A stretch of 8,177 nt of DNA, from NCBI GenBank assembly GCA_964560565.1, contig CAZLMF010000069.1, positions 1 to 8,177 of the forward strand, written 5' to 3'. This document shows, one piece after another, positions 1 to 6,612 of the stretch (its first letter is position 1; each line of letters begins with the position of its first letter). The notes under the pieces are model-generated. The model saw only the letters and a program-made list of their open reading frames with translations, had not been told where the DNA came from and made no database searches. Source of the stretch: CAZLMF01 sp964560565 (GTDB lineage Bacteria > Bacillota > Clostridia > Oscillospirales > Ruminococcaceae). A program made the translations under genes and the position numbers.

Positions 1-973
1 CTTCAATATACTCAGTTTTAGAGCAGATAAAAAGACGGCTTAAATCCTTAGTTATTAGGGATTTTACACTTTCTCGCTTTTGTTTAAGCATTTCTATATC
101 AGTTGTAAGTTTAGAAGTTCTAAATGCAGCAAACTTAACTTGGTTAAGTTCCTTGCGCATATCGTCCCATGCCTTTAATTCAACCAAGCCTTGCAGCTTT
201 TGAATTATAAGCAAGTCATTATCAAGGGTTTCAAGAGCGGCTATCGTCGCTTTATCCTCATTAGTCGGATTTAGCATTGTGTGCATATCAGAATTTACAT
301 CGTAGGCATCAGAAAGAATATCCTGCGTAACATTAAAAATATCATTTACCCACTTGTTTTCCTCTAAAGATGGGTTTGAGTAAAAAGCAAGCTGTGCATC
401 AAGCCAGTTGTCGGGGAATGGAATTGAGCGTGTAAAGCGATAAAGCTTTTCGATGTGGTTTATAAGCTCTGCATCGCCCTTTGTGCAGAAAAAATCCACA
501 AGGGTATTCATTTCATCTGATTGCTCACTGTAAAGGGAGTTAAGAGTTTGCTCCATTGCTTTTGAGCTTAGGGTTTTCATTTCAGTTTCATCGGATATGC
601 GAAAACCTGCGGATATATCAAGCACATGAAAGTTTTGGCGGATTAAATCAAAGCAAAAGGAGTGGATTGTGCATATACTTGCGGCACCAAGGAGAATTTG
701 CTGTTCTTGCAGCAAACGATTGTCTGGGTCAGCTTCCATTCTTCGCATGATTGCGGCGTTTAGCCGCTGTTTCATCTCCGCTGCAGCTGCGTTTGTAAAG
801 GTAACAATAATAAGCCTATCAGCAGGGACTGGATTGGTTTCGTCCGTTATTAGCCTTAGAACACGCTCAACTAAGACAGAGGTTTTTCCGCTTCCTGCAG
901 CTGCGGAGACTAGTATACTCCCACCTCTTGCATCTATTGCACAAAGCTGTTCATCAGTCCAGTTTCTTGACAT
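1..973 (-). CDS. addA: ATP-dependent helicase/nuclease subunit A (AddA), N-terminal 324 codons, cut by window edge
   Basis: AddA is the UvrD-like 3'-5' helicase and nuclease subunit of the AddAB complex, which resects double-strand DNA ends for RecA-dependent repair. The reading frame runs from ATG at 973 to the window edge without a stop. The first 324 residues show the superfamily 1A helicase start in order: a Q-motif region WTDEQ (5-9), Walker A AAAGSGKT (24-31), motif Ia VTFTNAAAAEMK (57-68) and the IHSFC motif (103-107), then a diverged helical region. The remaining helicase motifs and the C-terminal RecB-type nuclease domain would lie to the left of position 1. The ATG directly follows the addB stop codon, and its ribosome binding site lies inside the end of addB, so translational coupling is likely. 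The AddA identification is firm; the state of the missing part is unknown. Confidence 0.95.
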   Translation of the reverse strand, partial: MSRNWTDEQLCAIDARGGSILVSAAAGSGKTSVLVERVLRLITDETNPVPADRLIIVTFTNAAAAEMKQRLNAAIMRRMEADPDNRLLQEQQILLGAASICTIHSFCFDLIRQNFHVLDISAGFRISDETEMKTLSSKAMEQTLNSLYSEQSDEMNTLVDFFCTKGDAELINHIEKLYRFTRSIPFPDNWLDAQLAFYSNPSLEENKWVNDIFNVTQDILSDAYDVNSDMHTMLNPTNEDKATIAALETLDNDLLIIQKLQGLVELKAWDDMRKELNQVKFAAFRTSKLTTDIEMLKQKRESVKSLITKDLSRLFICSKTEYIE

Positions 974-3900
974 CTACTCACCCCCTTGTATTGCTTGGTT
1001 TTCGTTTTCATCTTCGAGCGAAAGCTCAATTTTATTGATGAGTGTGTTTATATCTATGTTTTCTACTACGCGTACCTTGCCCTTTTCATCATGTCCACAT
1101 ACGGAGCGGTAATCACAGTATTTGCATGGCTCATAGCCACGACCATATACGGGCAAAGCTTCGATGTTCCCACCTGTTAGGCTTTGTGCCATTTGCAGCA
1201 TTAAGCGCTCAGCGTAGGCTTGCAGCTTAGAAAGCTTTTCCAGTTCAATAAGCTTGGATGCGGGTTTAAAGTTGCCTTCCTTGTCCTTTTTAATGGGGAT
1301 GAAAACGCCATTAGCGTCAATCTCCATGCCATTGATTACGTCAGAATCATTTATGATAATTCCATCCATTTTGTAGCCTTTTATACGCTCTAAATTCGTA
1401 TCCTTATCGGTTGCATCTCTGTCAAGTGTGGGTTTACTCTCACTTGCCGGCATATAAAGCACGCCTGCAGGGAGAACTTCCTTATACCTGCCCTTGCCAG
1501 ACTTCTGTATAGCAAACAAGTATAAAAGCATCTGCATATTAAGCCCATAATAAATATCAGAAAGGACAAAATCCTTAGTCCCCGATTTGTAGTCAACTAC
1601 ACGGACATAACGCTTGCCGTCTTTTTCCATTATATCTACTCTGTCGATTATTCCTCTAACATTTACGCTTACTCCATCGACTGTTTTTAGCTCTAGTGGT
1701 GTAACATCACTTTCCGGCGAAATTTCAAGCTCAAAATCACAGGGGACAAACTTGCTTTGCGCAAATTCAACTTGCAGTCTTTGAAAAATATCGACAACTA
1801 CTATGCATAATCTGCGGTACATAAGAAAAAACTTTGCGTCCTTTGCAAATTCGCCTTGCATATTTTGAGTAAGATATTCATTTAATAGCTTCTCTGTAAT
1901 TGCCATTAACTCGTCCTCGGTAAGCTTGATAAAATCCTCGCTATGCTCCCTCATGAGCTCACTCAAGCAATAGTGAATGACATTTCCCCTCTCAAGAGGT
2001 GAAAGCTCCATTTTCCTAAGTGGTTTTAAACGCAAGCCTGCCTTGCAGAAATACAAAAACCTGCATTTATGAAAGTCGTCAACTCTTGTGGCGGATAGCT
2101 GCATTTTATTGCCGAAAAGCGCTGTTGCAACATCTGTATCTTCAATTCTATGGTTGTGTGAATTTAGTGCGTGATACAAACTAGTGATTTTTTGCGCTAT
2201 GTTGGGTTGGTCCTGCAACGCCTCAATTAAAGAGGCACGCTTGCTATTGTCCTCACGAAACTTCCCTGCTAAACTGTAAAAAGCAGCTTGGGAGGTTGTG
2301 CTGTAAAAGGTATATTCAATATCTCGAGCTTTTATGGGGGAAATGTCTAGCATTTGGCATATTTGATCAACCATATAGCTTGGCAGCTGTGCATTATATG
2401 TATTATCAGCCAGTGAATAGCTTACAAAAAGGCGCTCTGACGGCGTGCTTGCCGCTTTGTACGCAATAAAACGCTCCTCGTTTAGCCTATCTATTGAGTT
2501 TTCCCCTAGCTTTATGCCCTGCCCTGCAAGCTCATTGCGCTCTTTGTCGCTAAAGATGCCCCCAGTGCGCACATTAAAGGGCATAACGCCCTCATTTACT
2601 CCTATTAGGAATACTGCCTTCGGAGCGGCAATACGGATGCGGTCTGCACTGCCTACTGTTACCTCGTCAAGGGTTTTTGGTGCGCTTGCAAAGGTTGTTT
2701 GCGCTATTACGAGCCTTATTAGCTCCAGATACTTTGAGCGGGTCATAGAAGTTTCCCCTAAAATCCTATGTATGCTTTCAAGAATGTCCACAAGTATATC
2801 CCATAGCTGTCTTAGTTCATGGGATAGCTCAAGCTGCCCAACATCCGCAAAATGCGTACACTGTAAGCCAACACTCTCGGGCGCATCTATATCCTCGAGT
2901 AGCTTATAAAGCGCTCTTGTGATTTCAGCTCCCGTTGCGGATTCTGTGGCGCTACGAAACCTTGATAATGGTTCAATTATAGTACGGCGCGCGGTGTTTA
3001 TCTTATCAATTCCGTCGACTTTAACTGTGAAGTCGCTAAGCCAATCCTTGCCCTTCACTCCCCATGTAAAGCAGAAGTTTTCAAGCTCTGACACAAGTTT
3101 TAGGTCAAGTCCTGTAAGTCCTGTTTTTATATAACGCAATATCGCTTCAGTATTCCATGTCGCAGCTTCAAAAGCAGATGTAACAAGCAGCATTATCGAC
3201 TTGTCTGCAACGCTATCTCTGTTATCGAGGAAATACGGTATTTCATAGCGGTCAAAACTACTTTCAAGTGCAGCTTTATATGAGTCAAGACTTCTGCCTA
3301 TGACAGCAATTTCATTATACTTATAGCCTTCCATTACAAGTTTGCGTATGCTTGCGGCAACATATTCCGCTTCCTTGTAGACATCGGAGGCTTCGCATAC
3401 TACCACGTCGCCGGACTTGTCCGAGATTGCTTCTCTTCTCGGACGGAAGATGTTGCTATTTATATGCTCAATTGCAGTTGACTTATAGCGTTTTAGCTCT
3501 GTGAGCATTGTATCGGGTGCAATTTTTGTCTCGCAATCTCTAGCGATTTGCCGAAGCTTATGGTATGTTTGGTTGACAGTTGAAAAAAGCGATATACCGC
3601 TTACATTAACGTGCTCTGTACAAAGGGAAACTGTTACTTGCTTTGCCTGCGAAATAATGGTGCGAAGCAGTATAAGCTCACTGCCTGTGAAGCTCTTGAA
3701 CTCATCAATAAATATATGCGCACCTTGAAAATATCCAGTTTCCTGCGCTAGCATTGCAGCACGGGTAATATCATCGAGGGAATCCTTATATGAACGCTCT
3801 AAAATGGTATTATAGGTGGAGTAAATCAGGGATAGTTCCTGCGCTTTATGGAAAAGCGTGCCCTTAAAGCTTTTAAGCTTACCACTCAAATCATCAACCT

Positions 3901-4312
3901 TAACGCCTGCAGTTTTAAGCTCTGTGACAGCGTCGAGCATTGTTTGGCAAAAGCGATAGTTATTTAGTTGCCTTGAATATAGTCGCAACTCCCCACTTAC
4001 CTCGGTTAGTGCAAGGCTCATTATAAGCAGCTTAGTTGAGTCTTGCGCATAATCACCTGCAAGGTTGCCGTGTGCGGTAAAAATTTCGTTTGCAATCCTT
4101 GTAAAGCTCGTGGACTTTACAGCATTGAAACCCTGTGCTCCAAGTTTTGCATATAGTTGTCTATCACTCTCAAAGCTATATTGCTCAGGTGCAATAAAAT
4201 ACACTTGTCCGCAATTTTTATCGTTTTCGCCTACGCCTACGCAGTTGGCTATATCATCGAAAATTCGAGCAGACTTGCCTGCCCCAGCACTACCTAAAAT
4301 AAAGCTTAGCAT
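974..4312 (-). CDS. addB: ATP-dependent helicase/nuclease subunit B (AddB)
   Basis: AddB is the second subunit of the AddAB end-resection machine. In characterised Firmicutes it has an inactive helicase fold that recognises Chi, plus a RecB-family nuclease domain held by a 4Fe-4S cluster. The 1112-residue protein is near the usual length (about 1,160 in Bacillus subtilis). Visible motifs are Walker A GSAGAGKS (7-14), a GVNEGVMPF segment typical of the RecB/AddB helicase core in the middle, and the C-terminal nuclease signature with Asp890 (GIIDRVD) and Asp907-x-Lys909 (VDYKSG). The expected iron-sulfur ligands are Cys750 in KCRFLYFC and Cys1063-x2-Cys1066-x5-Cys1072. An extra cysteine sits at 756. 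The ATG at 4312 follows a GGGGGTG ribosome binding site by 8 nt and puts Walker A at the very N-terminus, as expected. It is first in an operon with addA. All key residues are present, so it looks functional. Confidence 0.96.
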   Translation of the reverse strand: MLSFILGSAGAGKSARIFDDIANCVGVGENDKNCGQVYFIAPEQYSFESDRQLYAKLGAQGFNAVKSTSFTRIANEIFTAHGNLAGDYAQDSTKLLIMSLALTEVSGELRLYSRQLNNYRFCQTMLDAVTELKTAGVKVDDLSGKLKSFKGTLFHKAQELSLIYSTYNTILERSYKDSLDDITRAAMLAQETGYFQGAHIFIDEFKSFTGSELILLRTIISQAKQVTVSLCTEHVNVSGISLFSTVNQTYHKLRQIARDCETKIAPDTMLTELKRYKSTAIEHINSNIFRPRREAISDKSGDVVVCEASDVYKEAEYVAASIRKLVMEGYKYNEIAVIGRSLDSYKAALESSFDRYEIPYFLDNRDSVADKSIMLLVTSAFEAATWNTEAILRYIKTGLTGLDLKLVSELENFCFTWGVKGKDWLSDFTVKVDGIDKINTARRTIIEPLSRFRSATESATGAEITRALYKLLEDIDAPESVGLQCTHFADVGQLELSHELRQLWDILVDILESIHRILGETSMTRSKYLELIRLVIAQTTFASAPKTLDEVTVGSADRIRIAAPKAVFLIGVNEGVMPFNVRTGGIFSDKERNELAGQGIKLGENSIDRLNEERFIAYKAASTPSERLFVSYSLADNTYNAQLPSYMVDQICQMLDISPIKARDIEYTFYSTTSQAAFYSLAGKFREDNSKRASLIEALQDQPNIAQKITSLYHALNSHNHRIEDTDVATALFGNKMQLSATRVDDFHKCRFLYFCKAGLRLKPLRKMELSPLERGNVIHYCLSELMREHSEDFIKLTEDELMAITEKLLNEYLTQNMQGEFAKDAKFFLMYRRLCIVVVDIFQRLQVEFAQSKFVPCDFELEISPESDVTPLELKTVDGVSVNVRGIIDRVDIMEKDGKRYVRVVDYKSGTKDFVLSDIYYGLNMQMLLYLFAIQKSGKGRYKEVLPAGVLYMPASESKPTLDRDATDKDTNLERIKGYKMDGIIINDSDVINGMEIDANGVFIPIKKDKEGNFKPASKLIELEKLSKLQAYAERLMLQMAQSLTGGNIEALPVYGRGYEPCKYCDYRSVCGHDEKGKVRVVENIDINTLINKIELSLEDENENQAIQGGE
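981..987 (-). promoter_or_regulatory. addA ribosome binding site inside the addB 3' end
   Basis: Read on the minus strand, AAGGGGG lies 7 nt before the addA ATG (973) and forms part of the last sense codons of addB (Gln-Gly-Gly-Glu). This supports the 973 start. It also means that ribosomes finishing addB pass over the addA initiation site. Confidence 0.7.
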
Positions 4313-4337
4313 TTGATTTGCACCCCCTAATATATTA

Positions 4338-4366
4338 ATTTTACTTCTTTTGACTCATTTAGTCAA
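4338..4366 (-). promoter_or_regulatory. Predicted sigma-A promoter of addBA
   Basis: On the minus strand TTGACT (-35, 4366-4361) and TAAAAT (-10, 4343-4338) are separated by exactly 17 nt. Transcription should start near 4331, leaving a leader of only about 19 nt that is mostly the ribosome binding site of addB. The match to the consensus is good, but the promoter has not been tested. Confidence 0.7.
4350..4366. promoter_or_regulatory. Inverted repeat over the addB -35 element (possible operator)
   Basis: TTGACTCATTTAGTCAA has perfect 6-bp arms around a 5-bp centre. The right arm is the addB -35 hexamer and the left arm fills part of the promoter spacer. A dimeric regulator bound here would block RNA polymerase. 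The arms are short, so chance cannot be excluded. Confidence 0.35.
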
Positions 4367-4398
4367 TCACTGCGAACAACTACAATAAGAAATAACTG

Positions 4399-4427
4399 TT
4401 GCTTTAACTCTTCCAATTTGATATAAT
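4399..4427 (+). promoter_or_regulatory. Predicted sigma-A promoter of metA
   Basis: TTGCTT (-35, 4399-4404) and TATAAT (-10, 4422-4427) are 17 nt apart. The start point should fall near 4434, giving a leader of about 42 nt that ends in an AAGGAGG ribosome binding site (4461-4467), 8 nt before the metA ATG. The promoter diverges from that of addB, and the two -35 elements are about 33 bp apart. Confidence 0.75.
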
Positions 4428-4433
4428 TAAGTC

Positions 4434-4452
4434 TATCGCTATTTCTGCGATA
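4434..4452. promoter_or_regulatory. Small dyad at the metA transcription start (possible operator or leader hairpin)
   Basis: TATCGC (4434-4439) and GCGATA (4447-4452) are perfect 6-bp inverted arms around a 7-nt centre, located exactly where metA transcription is predicted to begin. It could be a repressor site or a small hairpin near the 5' end of the mRNA. It is too small to be a riboswitch and has no U-run after it, so it is not a terminator. Confidence 0.4.
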
Positions 4453-4475
4453 TATTTTATAAGGAGGTTTGTGTC

Positions 4476-5408
4476 ATGCCAATCAACATATCAAATGATT
4501 TGCCTGCATTTTCTATTCTACAAAGTGAGAATATATTTGTCATGTCACATGACCGAGCTGAGCATCAGGATATACGTCCGCTTAAGCTTGTATTATTAAA
4601 CCTAATGCCAACTAAAATAGATACAGAAACACAGTTCATGCGCCTGTTAAGTAATACCCCTTTACAGGTCGATATCGAGCTTTTACAGATGATGTCTCAT
4701 GTATCACGCAACACCCCAACTGATCACTTAATCAACTTTTACAAGTCCTTTGAGGATATAAAAAACAACTACTATGATGGGCTTATTATAACAGGTGCTC
4801 CTATCGAGCAGTTGGATTTTGAAGATGTTGACTACTGGCAGGAGCTTTGCGAAATTATGGATTGGTCACGCAGTCATGTGTTTTCTACCCTTCATGTATG
4901 CTGGGGTGCTCAAGCGGGGCTGTTCCATCATTATAATGTGCCAAAGTATCCAATAGAGGAGAAAATGTTTGGCATTTTCCCTCACCGCACAATCACCGCT
5001 AATCATCCAATGGTTAAAGGCTTTGACGAGATTTTCATGGTTCCTCATTCACGTCATACCGAAGTTCGTAAGGAGGATATCGAGGCTGTATCAAAGCTTA
5101 AAATACTCACCTTTTCTGATATTTCGGGAGTTCATATCGTGGCAGATGAAACCGACCGCCAATTCTTTATCACAGGGCATTCGGAATATGATCGTGAAAC
5201 TCTAGGAAATGAGTTTTTTCGTGATATTAAGCGTGGCATGAAAATTGATGTGCCATACAATTACTTCCCCGATGATGACCCCGAAAAGATTCCACCCTTT
5301 ACATGGCGATGTCATGCAAGCCTCATGTTTTCAAACTGGCTTAATTTCTGTGTGTATCAACAGACACCGTTTAACCTTGAGGATATTGAGGAAATCAAGC
5401 TTGACTAA
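4476..5408 (+). CDS. metA: Homoserine O-acyltransferase MetA (probably acetyl-CoA-dependent)
   Basis: This cytoplasmic enzyme acylates the hydroxyl of L-homoserine, the first committed step of methionine synthesis. The product feeds a cystathionine gamma-synthase or a sulfhydrylase. The 310-residue protein aligns without gaps to the numbering of the MetA family (class I glutamine amidotransferase-like fold). The nucleophile Cys142 (HVCWGAQA), the dyad His235 and Glu237 (GHSEYD), Lys163, and the substrate residues Ser192 and Arg249 are all in place. Position 111 is Glu (GAPIEQ), whereas Escherichia coli has Gly. In studied MetA enzymes Glu111 goes with acetyl-CoA and Gly111 with succinyl-CoA, so I infer acetyl transfer. 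The start follows an AAGGAGG site. The gene is monocistronic, with its own promoter and a terminator 22 nt after the stop. The leader holds no SAM riboswitch or T-box. Confidence 0.96.
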   Translation: MPINISNDLPAFSILQSENIFVMSHDRAEHQDIRPLKLVLLNLMPTKIDTETQFMRLLSNTPLQVDIELLQMMSHVSRNTPTDHLINFYKSFEDIKNNYYDGLIITGAPIEQLDFEDVDYWQELCEIMDWSRSHVFSTLHVCWGAQAGLFHHYNVPKYPIEEKMFGIFPHRTITANHPMVKGFDEIFMVPHSRHTEVRKEDIEAVSKLKILTFSDISGVHIVADETDRQFFITGHSEYDRETLGNEFFRDIKRGMKIDVPYNYFPDDDPEKIPPFTWRCHASLMFSNWLNFCVYQQTPFNLEDIEEIKLD

Positions 5409-5429
5409 ATACTGCTATATAAAATATAA

Positions 5430-5458
5430 AAGCCTTAGAGATTTTATCTCTAAGGCTT
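5430..5458. terminator. Bidirectional intrinsic terminator between metA and rpsR
   Basis: Perfect 13-bp inverted arms AAGCCTTAGAGAT (5430-5442) and ATCTCTAAGGCTT (5446-5458) flank a 3-nt loop. On the minus strand the stem runs straight into a U-rich tail (TTATATTTTAT), a good terminator for the rpsF operon. On the plus strand the TTTTT run follows after three non-U bases (AGG), so metA termination is plausible but less canonical. It lies 22 nt after the metA stop and 18 nt after the rpsR stop. Confidence 0.88.
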
Positions 5459-5475
5459 AGGTTTTTAGTATTAAA

Positions 5476-5742
5476 CTAATCTGAAACGTAAGGTAAAAGT
5501 GCAATGTGACGAGCACGCTTAACTGCAATGGTCATTTCACGCTGATGGTATGCACAAGCACCTGTAACACGGCGTGGTAGAATCTTTGCACGCTCGCTCA
5601 TGCTCTTGCGAAGCCTTGAAATATCCTTGTAGTCGATAGTTTCAGCTCTGTCAATGCAGAACTGGCAAACCTTTTTACGAGCCTTACGGTTCTGACGGTT
5701 AAACCTATCGCCTCTTTCGCCTCTGTCGCGATCTCTCTCCAT
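5476..5742 (-). CDS. rpsR: 30S ribosomal protein S18, cysteine-containing (zinc-type) form
   Basis: S18 binds the central domain of 16S rRNA as a heterodimer with S6. The 88-residue protein has a basic, charged N-terminal tail (MERDRDRGERGDR) and then the conserved core, including IDYKD (36-40), the KILPRRVTG segment (53-61) and the C-terminal KRARHIALLPY. It carries Cys26-x2-Cys29 and Cys63-x2-His66, the arrangement of the zinc-ribbon (C+) form. The well-known B. subtilis protein lacks most of these ligands. Zinc binding is inferred from these residues only. It is the last gene of the rpsF operon: AAGGAG lies 8 nt before its ATG and 18 nt separate it from ssb. The strong terminator follows. 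Confidence 0.97.
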   Translation of the reverse strand: MERDRDRGERGDRFNRQNRKARKKVCQFCIDRAETIDYKDISRLRKSMSERAKILPRRVTGACAYHQREMTIAVKRARHIALLPYVSD

Positions 5743-5760
5743 TTATATCACTCCTTAATG

Positions 5761-6219
5761 TTAGAATGGTAGCCCTTCATCGTCGCCGATTTCTTCAAAA
5801 TCACCTATATCGCCGATGGAAAGGGATGTCCCCGTCTGCTCTTGATTTGCTGCGGGGTGGTTTGCATTGAAGCCTCCTCCAGAATTACCGGATGAGGTTC
5901 CTTTGGATTCACCAAAATAGACATTATTAGCTACGATCTCATAAGCAGTGCGCTTATTGCCGTCCTTATCCTCATAGTTGCGAACCTGCAAACGTCCATC
6001 TACAACAATCATCTTCCCTTTTGAGAAGTAACGTGAGATGAAATCTGCAGTATTACGCCATGCGACTACATTAATGAAGTCAGTCTGGCGCTCTTCACCC
6101 TTTGCTGCGTAATCCCTGTCAACTGCAACACTAAAAGATGCAACAGAAATGCCACTTTGTGTTGTACGCAATATTGGATCGGCTGTGAGTCTGCCCATAA
6201 TAAATATCTTGTTAAGCAT
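5761..6219 (-). CDS. ssb: Single-stranded DNA-binding protein
   Basis: SSB coats single-stranded DNA during replication, recombination and repair, and recruits partner proteins. The 152 residues comprise an N-terminal OB fold (about 1-103, beginning MLNKIFIMGRLTADP, with Trp54 in FINVVAWRN and VDGRLQVRNYEDKDG at 73-87), a flexible Gly/Ser/Asn/Gln-rich linker (about 104-140), and the acidic tip DDEGLPF (146-152), whose terminal Pro-Phe is the standard partner-docking site. Length and order match replicative SSBs of Firmicutes. It lies between rpsF and rpsR, the usual arrangement. Its ribosome binding site AGGAGG (6226-6231) overlaps the rpsF stop codon, so it is probably translated together with rpsF. 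Confidence 0.97.
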   Translation of the reverse strand: MLNKIFIMGRLTADPILRTTQSGISVASFSVAVDRDYAAKGEERQTDFINVVAWRNTADFISRYFSKGKMIVVDGRLQVRNYEDKDGNKRTAYEIVANNVYFGESKGTSSGNSGGGFNANHPAANQEQTGTSLSIGDIGDFEEIGDDEGLPF

Positions 6220-6229
6220 TTCGCACCTC

Positions 6230-6520
6230 CTACTTTACTACAATCAAAGAACGTAGCACGCCATCAGTAATCTTAAGCTGACGGTCAAGCTCAGCAGGGA
6301 AATCAGGCTTTGATGTGAAATTATAAAGCGCATAATACCCTTCTGTTTCGTCCTCGATGGCATAAGCAAGTCTGCGCTTGCCCCACTCGTTGATTTCATC
6401 AAGTGTACCGTTCGCTTCAATCAAATCTTTAAACCTGGTAACATGAGCCTTTAAGCCCTCTTCACCAAGCCTAGTGTCATAGATTACAACGCATTCGTAG
6501 CTAGCTGATATCTTTGCCAT
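6230..6520 (-). CDS. rpsF: 30S ribosomal protein S6
   Basis: S6 is the partner of S18 in the central domain of the small ribosomal subunit. The ATG at 6520 gives 96 residues (MAKISASYECVVIYDTR...), a normal length, with the typical EWGKRRLAYAIEDETEGYY block (residues 45-63) and the C-terminal DGVLRSLIVVK. A GTG three codons upstream (6529) is in frame, but it overlaps the AGGAGG ribosome binding site at 6529-6534. The ATG has ideal 8-nt spacing and was chosen for that reason. It is the first gene of rpsF-ssb-rpsR. The structured leader upstream may mediate feedback by the S6-S18 pair, as is known for rpsF leaders in other bacteria. Confidence 0.97.
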   Translation of the reverse strand: MAKISASYECVVIYDTRLGEEGLKAHVTRFKDLIEANGTLDEINEWGKRRLAYAIEDETEGYYALYNFTSKPDFPAELDRQLKITDGVLRSLIVVK

Positions 6521-6528
6521 TTCTAACA

Positions 6529-6534
6529 CCTCCT
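6529..6534 (-). promoter_or_regulatory. rpsF ribosome binding site that decides the start
   Basis: AGGAGG on the minus strand lies 8 nt before the ATG at 6520. The in-frame GTG at 6529-6527 overlaps its last base, so it cannot be initiated from this site and is rejected as the start. Confidence 0.85.
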
Positions 6535-6573
6535 TCTGGTCTATGGCTTGCGATCTTATGCCGCAAGCAAGGA
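6531..6573 (-). ncRNA. Structured rpsF mRNA leader with possible Shine-Dalgarno sequestration
   Basis: The leader RNA (start about 6577) has a 7-bp hairpin, GCTTGCG (6568-6562) with CGCAAGC (6552-6546), around a 9-nt loop. Directly before the 5' arm is TCCTT (6573-6569), which can pair with AAGGA (6535-6531) of the rpsF ribosome binding site. The two helices would stack on the 5' side and leave a 10-nt bulge (6545-6536) on the 3' side. Such a fold would hide the initiation site and suits autoregulation by S6-S18. The CCG trinucleotide reported in S6-S18 mRNA sites is not seen in this leader, so assignment to that motif is tentative. Confidence 0.45.
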
Positions 6574-6583
6574 TAACATTAAA

Positions 6584-6612
6584 ATTATATCAAAACACTT
6601 GCTCAATGTCAA
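6584..6612 (-). promoter_or_regulatory. Consensus sigma-A promoter of rpsF-ssb-rpsR
   Basis: The minus strand carries TTGACA (6612-6607) and TATAAT (6589-6584) separated by 17 nt, a perfect match to the housekeeping consensus. Transcription should begin near 6577. The -35 element begins only 7 nt after the galU stop codon, so the ribosomal-protein operon is separately and strongly driven despite being downstream of galU in the same direction. Confidence 0.88.

Noticed and set aside
669..1112. 147-codon open frame on the plus strand
   Set aside because: It is antisense to the addB-addA junction, where both encoded proteins are clearly recognisable; its translation resembles no family and it has no convincing ribosome binding site.
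2445..2909. 154-codon open frame on the plus strand
   Set aside because: It is the Ser-rich shadow of the AddB core region on the opposite strand.
4313..4475. SAM riboswitch, T-box or small gene in the addB-metA intergenic region
   Set aside because: The region is filled by two divergent promoters, the metA leader is only about 42 nt, and no riboswitch core or terminator hairpin is present.
4313..4475. LexA/SOS box for addBA
   Set aside because: No clear GAAC-N4-GTTC-type site is visible; the only dyad is TTGACT-N5-AGTCAA.
4866..5048. 60-codon open frame antisense to metA
   Set aside because: It overlaps the catalytic Cys142 region of metA, has no recognisable features and no promoter was seen.
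6521..6529. GTG start giving a 99-residue S6
   Set aside because: The GTG overlaps the AGGAGG ribosome binding site, while the ATG at 6520 has ideal 8-nt spacing and gives the normal S6 beginning.
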